The notes beneath the pieces are model-generated. The model was not told the origin of the DNA, searched no databases, and saw only the letters and a program-made list of their open reading frames with translations. A DNA stretch of 15,419 nucleotides from an uncultured Syntrophobacteraceae bacterium. Its GTDB lineage: Bacteria > Desulfobacterota > Syntrophobacteria > Syntrophobacterales > Syntrophobacteraceae. Both the position numbers and the translations under genes were made by a program. Below, piece by piece: positions 7,413 to 13,848 of the stretch. The stretch lies in contig CALBZH010000183.1 of the NCBI GenBank assembly GCA_937889795.1, positions 1 through 15,419 on the forward strand, written 5' to 3'. Position 1 is the first letter of the stretch. Each line of letters starts with the position of its first letter.

Positions 7413-7452
7413 GTCCTGAATCAAAGCAAGATCGGTCACAAGGGGTAGCGGT

Positions 7453-9633
7453 TCATTTCTTGGGACTGGGCGCTCGGGATGCCGCGATGACTTCCGCAAT
7501 GTGCCTGACCTTCAACCGCTTGCCGAGCCGCTTCTCCATGCCGCCCCGCAGTTGCAGCACGCAGCCCGGGCAGTCGGTGACCAGCGTGTCAGCTCCCGTG
7601 GCTTCAGCATTCGCCAGCTTGCGGCTCAGCAGTTCAGCGGACAACTCCGGAAAGTCGATGCTGAAGGATCCTCCAAAGCCGCAGCAGACGTCTTCATCCT
7701 TGGAGGGGAGGTACTCCAATCCCGCACGCTCGAGGAGCTCCCGCGGAGCCCGGGTGACCTTGAGTCCCCGGCAGAGGTGGCAGGGGGCGTGATAGGCCAC
7801 CTTGCGCGTCAGGGCGTCTCCCGCAACCTCACCGCTGGGAATCTGCAAGACGTCGATCATGAAGGAGCTGAAATCGATGACCTTGCTCGCCATCTGCTGC
7901 GCCTGAACCTGAAGCCCGGGTGTGCCCGCCAGCAGCTTGGGATAGTTTTCCTTGAGGTGAGACCCGCAGGAGGCGCAAAGCGTCAGAACGTAGTCGTACC
8001 TTGCCGGGTCCATCGCCTTGAGGTTCTGGATGGCAACTTCTTGGGCCGTCTCCTTCTCGCCCATCATTTGGGCAGGCAATCCACAGCAGCTCTGATCCGG
8101 CGGAAAATCGATCTGAACCGCATGCTCCTTTAAGAGCCGCAGGAGGGCCTCGGCCTGCTCCGGATAAACGAAATCCACCAGACACCCGGCAAAAAGCGCC
8201 ACGCGGTGACGAACCTTTTCGGGGCGCGGGGCGATGCGGTTCCAGCGGTCCCGAAGGGGGGTGGCGGCCACCGTGGGCAGGCGGCGGAAGTTGTGCTCCT
8301 GGGCAAACAGAAAAGGCAGATGGCGCAGATAGGGGCCGTCTGAGACCGGCTTCTGAGCGAGACTCGCACGGCGCAGCAGGAAATGGAAGAGCTTTCGGTC
8401 TCTCAATACGCGTGAGAGGAGGCGATTCTTGAGGGGCTTGTCGCCCTCGACCTGGAGCACGCTGCGGTAGACTTCCTTGATCAGGTGAGGCAGATCGATT
8501 CCCGTCGGACAGACCGCCTTGCAGGCCTGGCAGTTGAGGCAATTGCGGACGATGGCTCGGGCGTTTTCTCGACCGTGGTAGAAGTACGTCAGGATGAGTC
8601 CGATGGCCCCGATGTAGACGTGACCATAGTTGTGTCCGCCCACGAGCTTATAGATTGGGCAGACGTTGGCGCACGCACCGCAGCGGATGCAGCGCAGTGC
8701 CTGGGAAAAAAGCGGGTCGCGGGCCAAGGCGAGGCGGCCGTTGTCGAGGAAGACGATGTGCATTTCCTTGCGGCCATTCGGACCGGTGGTGCAGGGTGTC
8801 GCGCCCGTGATCCAGGTCACGTAGGTCGAGATGAGCTGACCGGTGGCGTTGCGCGGCAGCACCCGGAGAATGCGCAGGGCGCTCTTGAGGTCTGGCAGGA
8901 GCTTGTCAAAGCCAACCAGGGCGACGTGAACGCGCGGCAGCGTGGTGACGAGGCGTCCGTTGCCCTCGTTGGTGACAATCCCGATCGTTCCCGTCTCGGC
9001 GATGGCGAAATTGGCTCCGGTGATGCCCATATCGGCCTCGAGGAATGTCTGGCGAAGCTGCTTCCGGGCGACCTTGACCATGCCGTTGATGTCTTCGGGG
9101 TCCTGGTGCTGTCCGGTCACCTTCGTGAAAAGCTCGGCGACTTGACCCCGGGAGAGATGGATGGCCGGCATGACCATGTGCGACGGGCCTTCATGGCGGA
9201 GCTGGATGATCCATTCGCCGAGGTCCGTCTCGGTGACGACAAACCCTTCTTTCTCCAAGTGATCATTGAGGAAGGTCTCCTCGGCGGTCATGGATTTGCC
9301 CTTGACGATGGTCTTCACGCCATTCGCCCTGGCAATCTCGGCGATGATACCATTCGCCTCGCCGGCCGTTTGGGCGACATGCACCTTGACGCCAGAACCT
9401 TCGGCGCGTGCCTTGAAAACGGCAAACAATTCTTCGAGATGGGGGATTGAGCCATCCTTGCCCTCGGCGATTTCCGCGATGAGCGCGTCGAGGTCCATCC
9501 CCTCAAACGCCTTGGCTCGGGAAGCCTTGTAGGCCGTTGAAAACGTATCCAGCGTGGCACCCAGAAACTGGTTCTGAAGGGCTCGCTTCAAGTCTTGTCG
9601 GTAGGTCTTGGGGTCACTGGGGGTTGTGATCAT
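7453..9633 (-). CDS. lutB: Fused LutB-LutA lactate dehydrogenase subunit (LUD + ferredoxin + two CCG domains)
   Basis: A 726-residue soluble protein that joins two subunits of the flavin-independent LutABC (YkgEFG) L-lactate dehydrogenase. Residues about 60-300 are a LUD domain (motifs KGKSMTAEE, AETGTIGIVTNEGNGR, RVHVALVG). C315/C318/C321/C325 and C365/C368/C371/C375 form two [4Fe-4S] sites. Residues 477-715 hold two CCG modules like LutA: C484, C516-C517, C553/C556, then C618, C650-C651 (CCGFGGSF), C688/C691 (DCPGC). LutB and LutA are separate genes in Bacillus; a one-chain form of this size is known in Desulfovibrio lactate loci. Start ATG 9633 has AGGAG about 7 bases upstream. It is the last gene of the minus-strand set, 67 bases after lutC. 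Expected reaction: lactate to pyruvate with electrons to menaquinone. L-specificity is assigned from the family, not from residues. Confidence 0.92.
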   Translation of the reverse strand: MITTPSDPKTYRQDLKRALQNQFLGATLDTFSTAYKASRAKAFEGMDLDALIAEIAEGKDGSIPHLEELFAVFKARAEGSGVKVHVAQTAGEANGIIAEIARANGVKTIVKGKSMTAEETFLNDHLEKEGFVVTETDLGEWIIQLRHEGPSHMVMPAIHLSRGQVAELFTKVTGQHQDPEDINGMVKVARKQLRQTFLEADMGITGANFAIAETGTIGIVTNEGNGRLVTTLPRVHVALVGFDKLLPDLKSALRILRVLPRNATGQLISTYVTWITGATPCTTGPNGRKEMHIVFLDNGRLALARDPLFSQALRCIRCGACANVCPIYKLVGGHNYGHVYIGAIGLILTYFYHGRENARAIVRNCLNCQACKAVCPTGIDLPHLIKEVYRSVLQVEGDKPLKNRLLSRVLRDRKLFHFLLRRASLAQKPVSDGPYLRHLPFLFAQEHNFRRLPTVAATPLRDRWNRIAPRPEKVRHRVALFAGCLVDFVYPEQAEALLRLLKEHAVQIDFPPDQSCCGLPAQMMGEKETAQEVAIQNLKAMDPARYDYVLTLCASCGSHLKENYPKLLAGTPGLQVQAQQMASKVIDFSSFMIDVLQIPSGEVAGDALTRKVAYHAPCHLCRGLKVTRAPRELLERAGLEYLPSKDEDVCCGFGGSFSIDFPELSAELLSRKLANAEATGADTLVTDCPGCVLQLRGGMEKRLGKRLKVRHIAEVIAASRAPSPKK

Positions 9634-9700
9634 GATGTCTCTCCTGAAGGATGGACAGGCTCAGCCGTCATGGCTCGACGGGGCGGGAACACGGTCACCG

Positions 9701-10258
9701 TCAAGCGGCTTCGTCATCCAGGATGAGAAGGTGCAGCTCCTGAGGGCCGTGAACGCCGATGGTCAGCACCCGCTCGATGTCGGCCGTTCGGCTGGCACCG
9801 CTGATGAACGCCAGGTAACGGGGAGCGGCGTGCATGCTCGCGCTCAATTCCGATTCCAGCTCCATCAGGTCGGACTTGATTCGGGATTTCGGGAGCACGG
9901 CGACGTGGGTCTCGCTCAGCATGGTGGCGATGCGCTGGTCTTCAGAGGTCGATTCCAGGACGAGGGTGGCGGTCTCCGCGATGCCCCAGTCGCCCAGAGT
10001 GAGGCCGGCATGAATGCTCCCGGCCTGCCCCCGGAGGTCTTCAGTCAGGAGCGTGATCTCGGCCTTACGACAAAGCTCCCCCAGCAGGGTGCGCTCTTCC
10101 ATGCCCAACGAGGGGGCCGCGATCGTGGTCCCCCCCTGACGCTTGGTCACTTCGATGGCGTAGTCAAAGGCCTGCCGCAGAGTCGTGATGTCGGCCACCA
10201 AGGTCTGCACCGCTTCGGCCTTCTCCTTGAGAAGCTTGATTCGATCCTGTTCATCCAT
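9701..10258 (-). CDS. lutC: LutC, LUD-domain subunit of lactate dehydrogenase
   Basis: A 185-residue single LUD-domain protein. Characteristic stretches are GIAETATLVLES (about residues 92-103) and SGASRTADIERVLTIGVHGP (about 151-170), the latter very typical of LutC/YkgG. There are no cluster cysteines, as expected for LutC. The frame is open to 10339, but I chose ATG 10258 because AAAAGGA lies 7 bases before it and the upstream codons give an arginine-rich stretch preceded by a weak site. It is needed with LutB-LutA for lactate oxidation in organisms where the system was studied; its precise catalytic role is unsettled. It lies between lldP (128-base gap holding a hairpin) and the fused subunit (67-base gap), all on the minus strand. 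Confidence 0.9.
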   Translation of the reverse strand: MDEQDRIKLLKEKAEAVQTLVADITTLRQAFDYAIEVTKRQGGTTIAAPSLGMEERTLLGELCRKAEITLLTEDLRGQAGSIHAGLTLGDWGIAETATLVLESTSEDQRIATMLSETHVAVLPKSRIKSDLMELESELSASMHAAPRYLAFISGASRTADIERVLTIGVHGPQELHLLILDDEAA

Positions 10259-10353
10259 CGGTTCATCCTTTTCTTGCCAACCCCTCGACGCCCTTTGTCG
10301 AAGGCGATCGGCAACCCGTTGCGGCTTGTTGCTGAGCATCCTGCATGGATGGA

Positions 10354-10377
10354 GTGGAGGGAGAGGCCTCCCTCCAC
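10354..10377. other. Stem-loop between lldP and lutC
   Basis: GTGGAGGGAG (10354-10363) and CTCCCTCCAC (10368-10377) form a perfect 10-bp stem with loop AGGC, 9 bases past the lldP stop. No U-run follows on the minus strand, so it does not look like an intrinsic terminator. In the lldP-lutC-lutBA message it could protect or separate segments and set unequal subunit levels. That role is inference. Confidence 0.6.
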
Positions 10378-10386
10378 CAAAACGCT

Positions 10387-12183
10387 CTAATGGAAGACCG
10401 TCTTGACCGTACCTTCGCTCGTTATCAGGCCTTTGCCCAGAAGGCGCGAGAGGATCGTGATGAGAACCGCGGCGGCGAAGGTGATCCCGAGATAGAGCAG
10501 CCCCTCGGAATTGATGCCCGTTGTGGCGGCTTCAGCGGCTTTGGCGGCTGCGGGCGCCGCTTTCTCGACGACCGGGATGATCCCCGTGAAGACATAAGCC
10601 TGCAGCATACAAATGATACCGATCACGGTGGTGAGGAGCAAGGAGTGCTTCAAGGTGAACCGGAAGATTTCGGATTCCTGGCCGACCATGTGGGTTGCCG
10701 CGGTCGCAACGGAGATCGACTGGGGAGAGATCATCTTGCCGCAGACGCCGCCGGAGGTGTTCGCATTGACGGTCACCAGGGGGTTGATGCCGAGCTGGTC
10801 GGCGGTAACGGCCTGAAGCTTTCCGAAAAGGGCGTTCGTGGAAGTGTCGGAGCCGGTCATGAAGACACCCAGCCAGCCCAGGAACGCCGCGAAGAAGGGG
10901 AAGAGCCAGCCCGTGGAGGCGAAAGCATACCCGAGTGTGATGGCCATGCCGGAGTAGTTCATGATGTAGGCGAAGCCCAGAATGGTTGAAATGGTCACGA
11001 TCGGCCATCTGAGCTGCTTTAGGGTGCTGCCGGCGACTTCCAAGGCGGTGCGGATGGAGGCGCCCATCACCGGGATACAGAAAAGCCATGCCAGCAGTAT
11101 GGCGGTTCCGGCGGCGCTCAGCCCGTTGAAGGTATAGACGGCGGCCTTAGCCTTCCCGACGTGATCGATCACCATGTTATCCAAGCCGCCGATGGGGATC
11201 TTGAGCAGGAAGATTTGGTTCATGGCCGTCTGGACCGGCTTGATCCCCCAGGCAGCGACGAACACGGAAAGGAGAAGGAAGGGCGCCCATGCACGGAAGA
11301 CTTGGCCCCCGCTGTAATTTAGCGTTGCGCGGCCATTGCTCTTGGCTTCCTCAGGGAAATGCCAGCTCTCTTTGGGATGCCAGAATCTCAGGAAGATGAC
11401 GGTGCAGACGATGGAGGAGATGGACGAGAGGATGTCTGGGAGCAAAGGGCCTATATAATTTGAAGATAAGAATTGCGCGATGGCGAAGGAGCCGCCGCTG
11501 ACCAGGCAGGCGGGCCAGACTTCGATGCCCTTCTTCCAGCCGGCCATGAGAACCACCAGGTAGAGGGGAACGAAGAGGCTGAGGAAGGGAAGCGTGCGGC
11601 CGACCATCTGGCTGAAAGCCATGAGGTCGACTCCGGAAACGCTGGCGCCGACGACGATGGGAATTCCGATGGCCCCGAAGGCAACGGGCGCCGTGTTGGC
11701 CAGAAGACAGAGGCCGGCGGCGTAGAGGGTGTTGAAGCCGAGTCCCGCGAGCATGGCGGCGGTGATGGCGACGGGGGTTCCGAACCCCGCGGCGCCTTCG
11801 ATGAAGGCTCCGAACGAGAAAGCGATCAAGAGGGCCTGCATGCGCCGGTCATCGGAGATGGTTGCCAGGGAGTTCTTGATCACTTCGAATTGTCCGGTCT
11901 TGACGGACATGTTGTAGATGAAAAGGGCGGTGATGACGATCCAGCAGACGGGGAAAAGGCCGAACAAGGCGCCGTAGACGACGGAGAGGCCGGCGTATTT
12001 CCCCGGCATGCCGTAGACGACGGCCGCGACGCCGATGGCCAGGGCGGTGGCGATGATGGCTGCCCAGTGGCCTTTCATCTTCAGCACCGTGAGGGCGACG
12101 AACAGAAAGAGTATGGGAATAGCCGCGACCAGCGCCGACAGCGCCAGGTTTCCCAACGGATTGATGTTCATGGTCCAGGTCAT
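10387..12183 (-). CDS. lldP: L-lactate permease family transporter
   Basis: A 598-residue polytopic membrane protein of the LctP/LldP (lactate permease) family, which imports lactate or glycolate with protons. Diagnostic stretches are GAFIEGAAGFGTPVAITAAM (residues 125-144), SVSGVDLMAFSQMVGRTLPF (181-200) and the conserved GSDTSTNALFGKLQ (444-457) with NANTSGGVCGKMISPQSI (473-490). Twelve or more hydrophobic helices span the chain. An Ala-rich linker (about 541-555) precedes the final helix, and the total is slightly longer than the roughly 550 residues usual in enterobacteria. I chose ATG 12183: GGGAGG lies 9 bases upstream, and the extension to 12297 runs through the promoter and operator. 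It is first of three minus-strand genes and faces glcD across the shared control region. Confidence 0.93.
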   Translation of the reverse strand: MTWTMNINPLGNLALSALVAAIPILFLFVALTVLKMKGHWAAIIATALAIGVAAVVYGMPGKYAGLSVVYGALFGLFPVCWIVITALFIYNMSVKTGQFEVIKNSLATISDDRRMQALLIAFSFGAFIEGAAGFGTPVAITAAMLAGLGFNTLYAAGLCLLANTAPVAFGAIGIPIVVGASVSGVDLMAFSQMVGRTLPFLSLFVPLYLVVLMAGWKKGIEVWPACLVSGGSFAIAQFLSSNYIGPLLPDILSSISSIVCTVIFLRFWHPKESWHFPEEAKSNGRATLNYSGGQVFRAWAPFLLLSVFVAAWGIKPVQTAMNQIFLLKIPIGGLDNMVIDHVGKAKAAVYTFNGLSAAGTAILLAWLFCIPVMGASIRTALEVAGSTLKQLRWPIVTISTILGFAYIMNYSGMAITLGYAFASTGWLFPFFAAFLGWLGVFMTGSDTSTNALFGKLQAVTADQLGINPLVTVNANTSGGVCGKMISPQSISVATAATHMVGQESEIFRFTLKHSLLLTTVIGIICMLQAYVFTGIIPVVEKAAPAAAKAAEAATTGINSEGLLYLGITFAAAVLITILSRLLGKGLITSEGTVKTVFH

Positions 12184-12223
12184 GGTGTCATACCTCCCTC
12201 GATTGTGATCACTTTCTTCATTA

Positions 12224-12236
12224 ATTGGTAAGACCA
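12224..12236 (-). promoter_or_regulatory. GntR/FadR-type operator in front of lldP
   Basis: Read toward lldP the site is TGGTCTTACCAAT, with the palindromic core TGGT-N3-ACCA. This fits TNGTNNNACNA, the known operator class of FadR-subfamily GntR regulators such as LldR and PdhR. It lies about 10-20 bases downstream of the predicted lldP transcription start and 40 bases before the lldP ATG, so a bound repressor would block the promoter. It matches the glcD-side site at 12 of 13 bases. The regulator beginning at 15153 is the obvious candidate. Confidence 0.72.
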
Positions 12237-12252
12237 GCCTTTGGTTGTGCGA

Positions 12253-12281
12253 AATAGACAAAAAAGAATTTGGTCTGTCAA
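12253..12281 (-). promoter_or_regulatory. Candidate sigma-70 promoter for lldP-lutC-lutBA
   Basis: On the minus strand a perfect TTGACA (12281-12276) is followed after 17 bases by TCTATT (12258-12253, four of six matches to TATAAT). The start would be near 12246, just before the operator at 12236-12224, and the leader would be about 63 bases. Sequence prediction only. Confidence 0.55.
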
Positions 12282-12310
12282 GTAAAAAAATGGGCACCGG
12301 AAAGTTTCTA

Positions 12311-12340
12311 TTGACATCTGTGCGCGATGATTGCTAATTT
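12311..12340 (+). promoter_or_regulatory. Candidate sigma-70 promoter for glcD-glcF-gntR
   Basis: A perfect TTGACA (12311-12316) is followed after 18 bases by TAATTT (12335-12340). The latter is preceded by TGC, which gives an extended -10 (TGn) motif that offsets the weak hexamer. The start would be near 12347, with a leader of about 120 bases containing the second operator at roughly +43 to +55. A different start, with TATGGT at 12387-12392 as the -10 overlapping that operator, is possible but has a poor -35. Confidence 0.48.
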
Positions 12341-12388
12341 GGCACAAACAAGCGATGTGTCCTGTGCATGAAAACGCATTTGGATGTA

Positions 12389-12401
12389 TGGTATTACCAA
12401 T
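12389..12401 (+). promoter_or_regulatory. GntR/FadR-type operator in front of glcD
   Basis: TGGTATTACCAAT on the plus strand, core TGGT-N3-ACCA, lies 68 bases before the glcD ATG. Apart from one central base it equals the lldP-side site read toward its own gene. The two sites are therefore mirror-placed in the divergent region, about 165 bases centre to centre. Likely bound by the GntR protein encoded at the end of this operon, allowing joint control and autoregulation. Confidence 0.7.
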
Positions 12402-12469
12402 CATGCCTTTTCGGTTGACTCCCTGCTCGGGTCGTTCCGAGGGCGGAAAGCAGGCGAAGGAGGAGCGTC

Positions 12470-13846
12470 ATGAGAGCGCTGATCAAAGAATTCGAAAGCC
12501 TTGTGGGCCAAGACAATGTCTTGCACGATGAAACGGACCGGGCCACCTATTCCTACGATGCCGCGGTGCTCGACCCGGCGCTTCCTGGCGTCGTCCTTCG
12601 TCCCACCTCGAGCGAGATTCTGGGCAAGGTCGTGAAGCTGTGCAATGACAACGGCCTGCCGCTGACCGTGCGCGGGGCCGGAACCAACCTCAGCGGCGGC
12701 ACCATTCCCAAGGCGGGGGGTGCCGTCGTGCTCACCAATGCGCTCAATCGCATCATCGAGATCAATGAAGGGGACCTGTATGCGGTCGTCGAGCCGGGAG
12801 TCGTAACGGCCAAGTTCGCCGCGGCGGTGGAAGCGAAGGGTCTTTTCTACCCGCCCGATCCCGGCAGCCAGGCGGTTTCGACCCTGGGCGGCAATGTGGC
12901 GGAAAACGCTGGTGGGCTGCGGGGGCTGCGCTACGGAGTCACCCGGGACTATGTGATGGGACTTGAATTTTTCGACGTGAACGGGGAGCGGGTCAAGGCC
13001 GGGGCCCGTACCGTCAAGTGCGTCAGCGGCTACAACCTCGGGGGGCTGCTGGTCGGCTCCGAAGGCACTCTGGGCGTCTTCGACAAGATCATCCTGAAGC
13101 TCATCCCGATGCCGCCCGCGAGGAAAGCCATGATGGCCATTTTCGACGACATCAACAAGGCGTCGGAAACGGTGTCGGCGATCATCGCCAATCGCATCGT
13201 TCCGGTGACGCTTGAATTCATGGACAATTTCACCATCCGCGCCGTGGAGGACTTCAGCCACGCGGGACTGCCCGTGGATGCGGCGGCGCTGCTGCTCATC
13301 GAAGTCGACGGCCATCCGGTCCAAGTGGAGGAGGACGCCGACAAGGTGGAATCGCTCTGCCGCAAGATGGGGGCCATGCACATCCGCGTGGCCCGGGATG
13401 CGGCCGAGCGGGACAAGGTCTGGGAGGCCAGGCGGGCGGCCCTTTCGGCTCTTTCCAGGGTCAAGCCGACCACGGTCCTGGAAGATGCCACGGTCCCGCG
13501 GAGCAAGATCCCGGCGATGATTCGTTCCATCGAAGAGATCGGAAGCCAATACAATCTGACCATCGGCACCTTCGGCCATGCCGGAGACGGCAACCTTCAC
13601 CCCACGATCCTTACGGATCGGCGCAACCATGAGGAGTGGGAGCGGGTGGAGAAAGCCATCGATGCCATCTTCGATCGGGCGCTCGCTCTCGGGGGAACCC
13701 TTTCAGGCGAGCACGGCATCGGAATGGCCAAGTCGCGGTTCCTGGAGAAGGAAACCAGCAGGGCGACCATCGCCTACTCGCGGCGCATCAAGGCGGCCCT
13801 CGATCCCAAGAACATTCTGAACCCGGGGAAGATCATAGGAGACTAG
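12470..13846 (+). CDS. glcD: GlcD-type FAD-linked 2-hydroxyacid (D-lactate/glycolate) dehydrogenase
   Basis: A 458-residue flavoprotein of the VAO/PCMH fold. The FAD-binding domain covers about residues 37-215, with PLTVRGAGTNLSGG (64-77), YPPDPGSQAVSTLGGNVAENAGG (127-149) and GLRYGVTRDYVMGLE (152-166). The FAD-oxidase C-terminal domain carries GTFGHAGDGNLHPTIL (366-381, likely active-site H370 and H377) and GEHGIG (413-418). AAGGAGGAG a few bases upstream supports the ATG. It is followed 2 bases later by the Fe-S subunit gene, the GlcD-GlcF pair seen in D-lactate dehydrogenases of sulfate reducers and in glycolate oxidase. The link to a lactate permease and lut genes favours D-lactate as substrate, but glycolate or another 2-hydroxyacid cannot be excluded from sequence. 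Confidence 0.93.
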   Translation: MRALIKEFESLVGQDNVLHDETDRATYSYDAAVLDPALPGVVLRPTSSEILGKVVKLCNDNGLPLTVRGAGTNLSGGTIPKAGGAVVLTNALNRIIEINEGDLYAVVEPGVVTAKFAAAVEAKGLFYPPDPGSQAVSTLGGNVAENAGGLRGLRYGVTRDYVMGLEFFDVNGERVKAGARTVKCVSGYNLGGLLVGSEGTLGVFDKIILKLIPMPPARKAMMAIFDDINKASETVSAIIANRIVPVTLEFMDNFTIRAVEDFSHAGLPVDAAALLLIEVDGHPVQVEEDADKVESLCRKMGAMHIRVARDAAERDKVWEARRAALSALSRVKPTTVLEDATVPRSKIPAMIRSIEEIGSQYNLTIGTFGHAGDGNLHPTILTDRRNHEEWERVEKAIDAIFDRALALGGTLSGEHGIGMAKSRFLEKETSRATIAYSRRIKAALDPKNILNPGKIIGD

Positions 13847-13848
13847 CC

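Larger units (their letters stand above)
6928..7452. other. Long intergenic region with no convincing gene
   Basis: About 525 bases between the lipoprotein start and the end of the LutB-LutA gene. Reading frames here translate to compositionally odd peptides without motifs or good ribosome sites, so I call none. I see no tRNA-like fold, repeat array or transposase remnant. Two elements stand out: a -24/-12-like sequence at 7068-7083 and a small palindrome at 7398-7412. A short non-coding RNA cannot be excluded by eye. Confidence 0.5.

Noticed and set aside
9691..9701. Palindrome ACGGTCACCGT between lutC and the LutB-LutA gene
   Set aside because: It overlaps the lutC stop, differs from the GntR operators, and occurs once; no support as an operator.
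12205..12212. Palindrome GTGATCAC as a possible CRP-type site
   Set aside because: It lacks the TGTGA-N6-TCACA spacing; an 8-base palindrome is easily chance.
12270..12282. Possible third GntR operator TGGTCTGTCAA over the lldP -35
   Set aside because: Only the left half matches; the right half is TCAA instead of ACCA, so the palindrome is not kept.
12339..12354. Sigma-54-like TTGGCACAAACAAGC upstream of glcD
   Set aside because: GG and GC are separated by nine bases, not the strictly required ten, and a better sigma-70-type element lies beside it.
12401..13630. 409-residue open frame antisense to glcD
   Set aside because: Shadow frame; low-complexity Arg/His/Asp-rich translation opposite a clear FAD oxidase.
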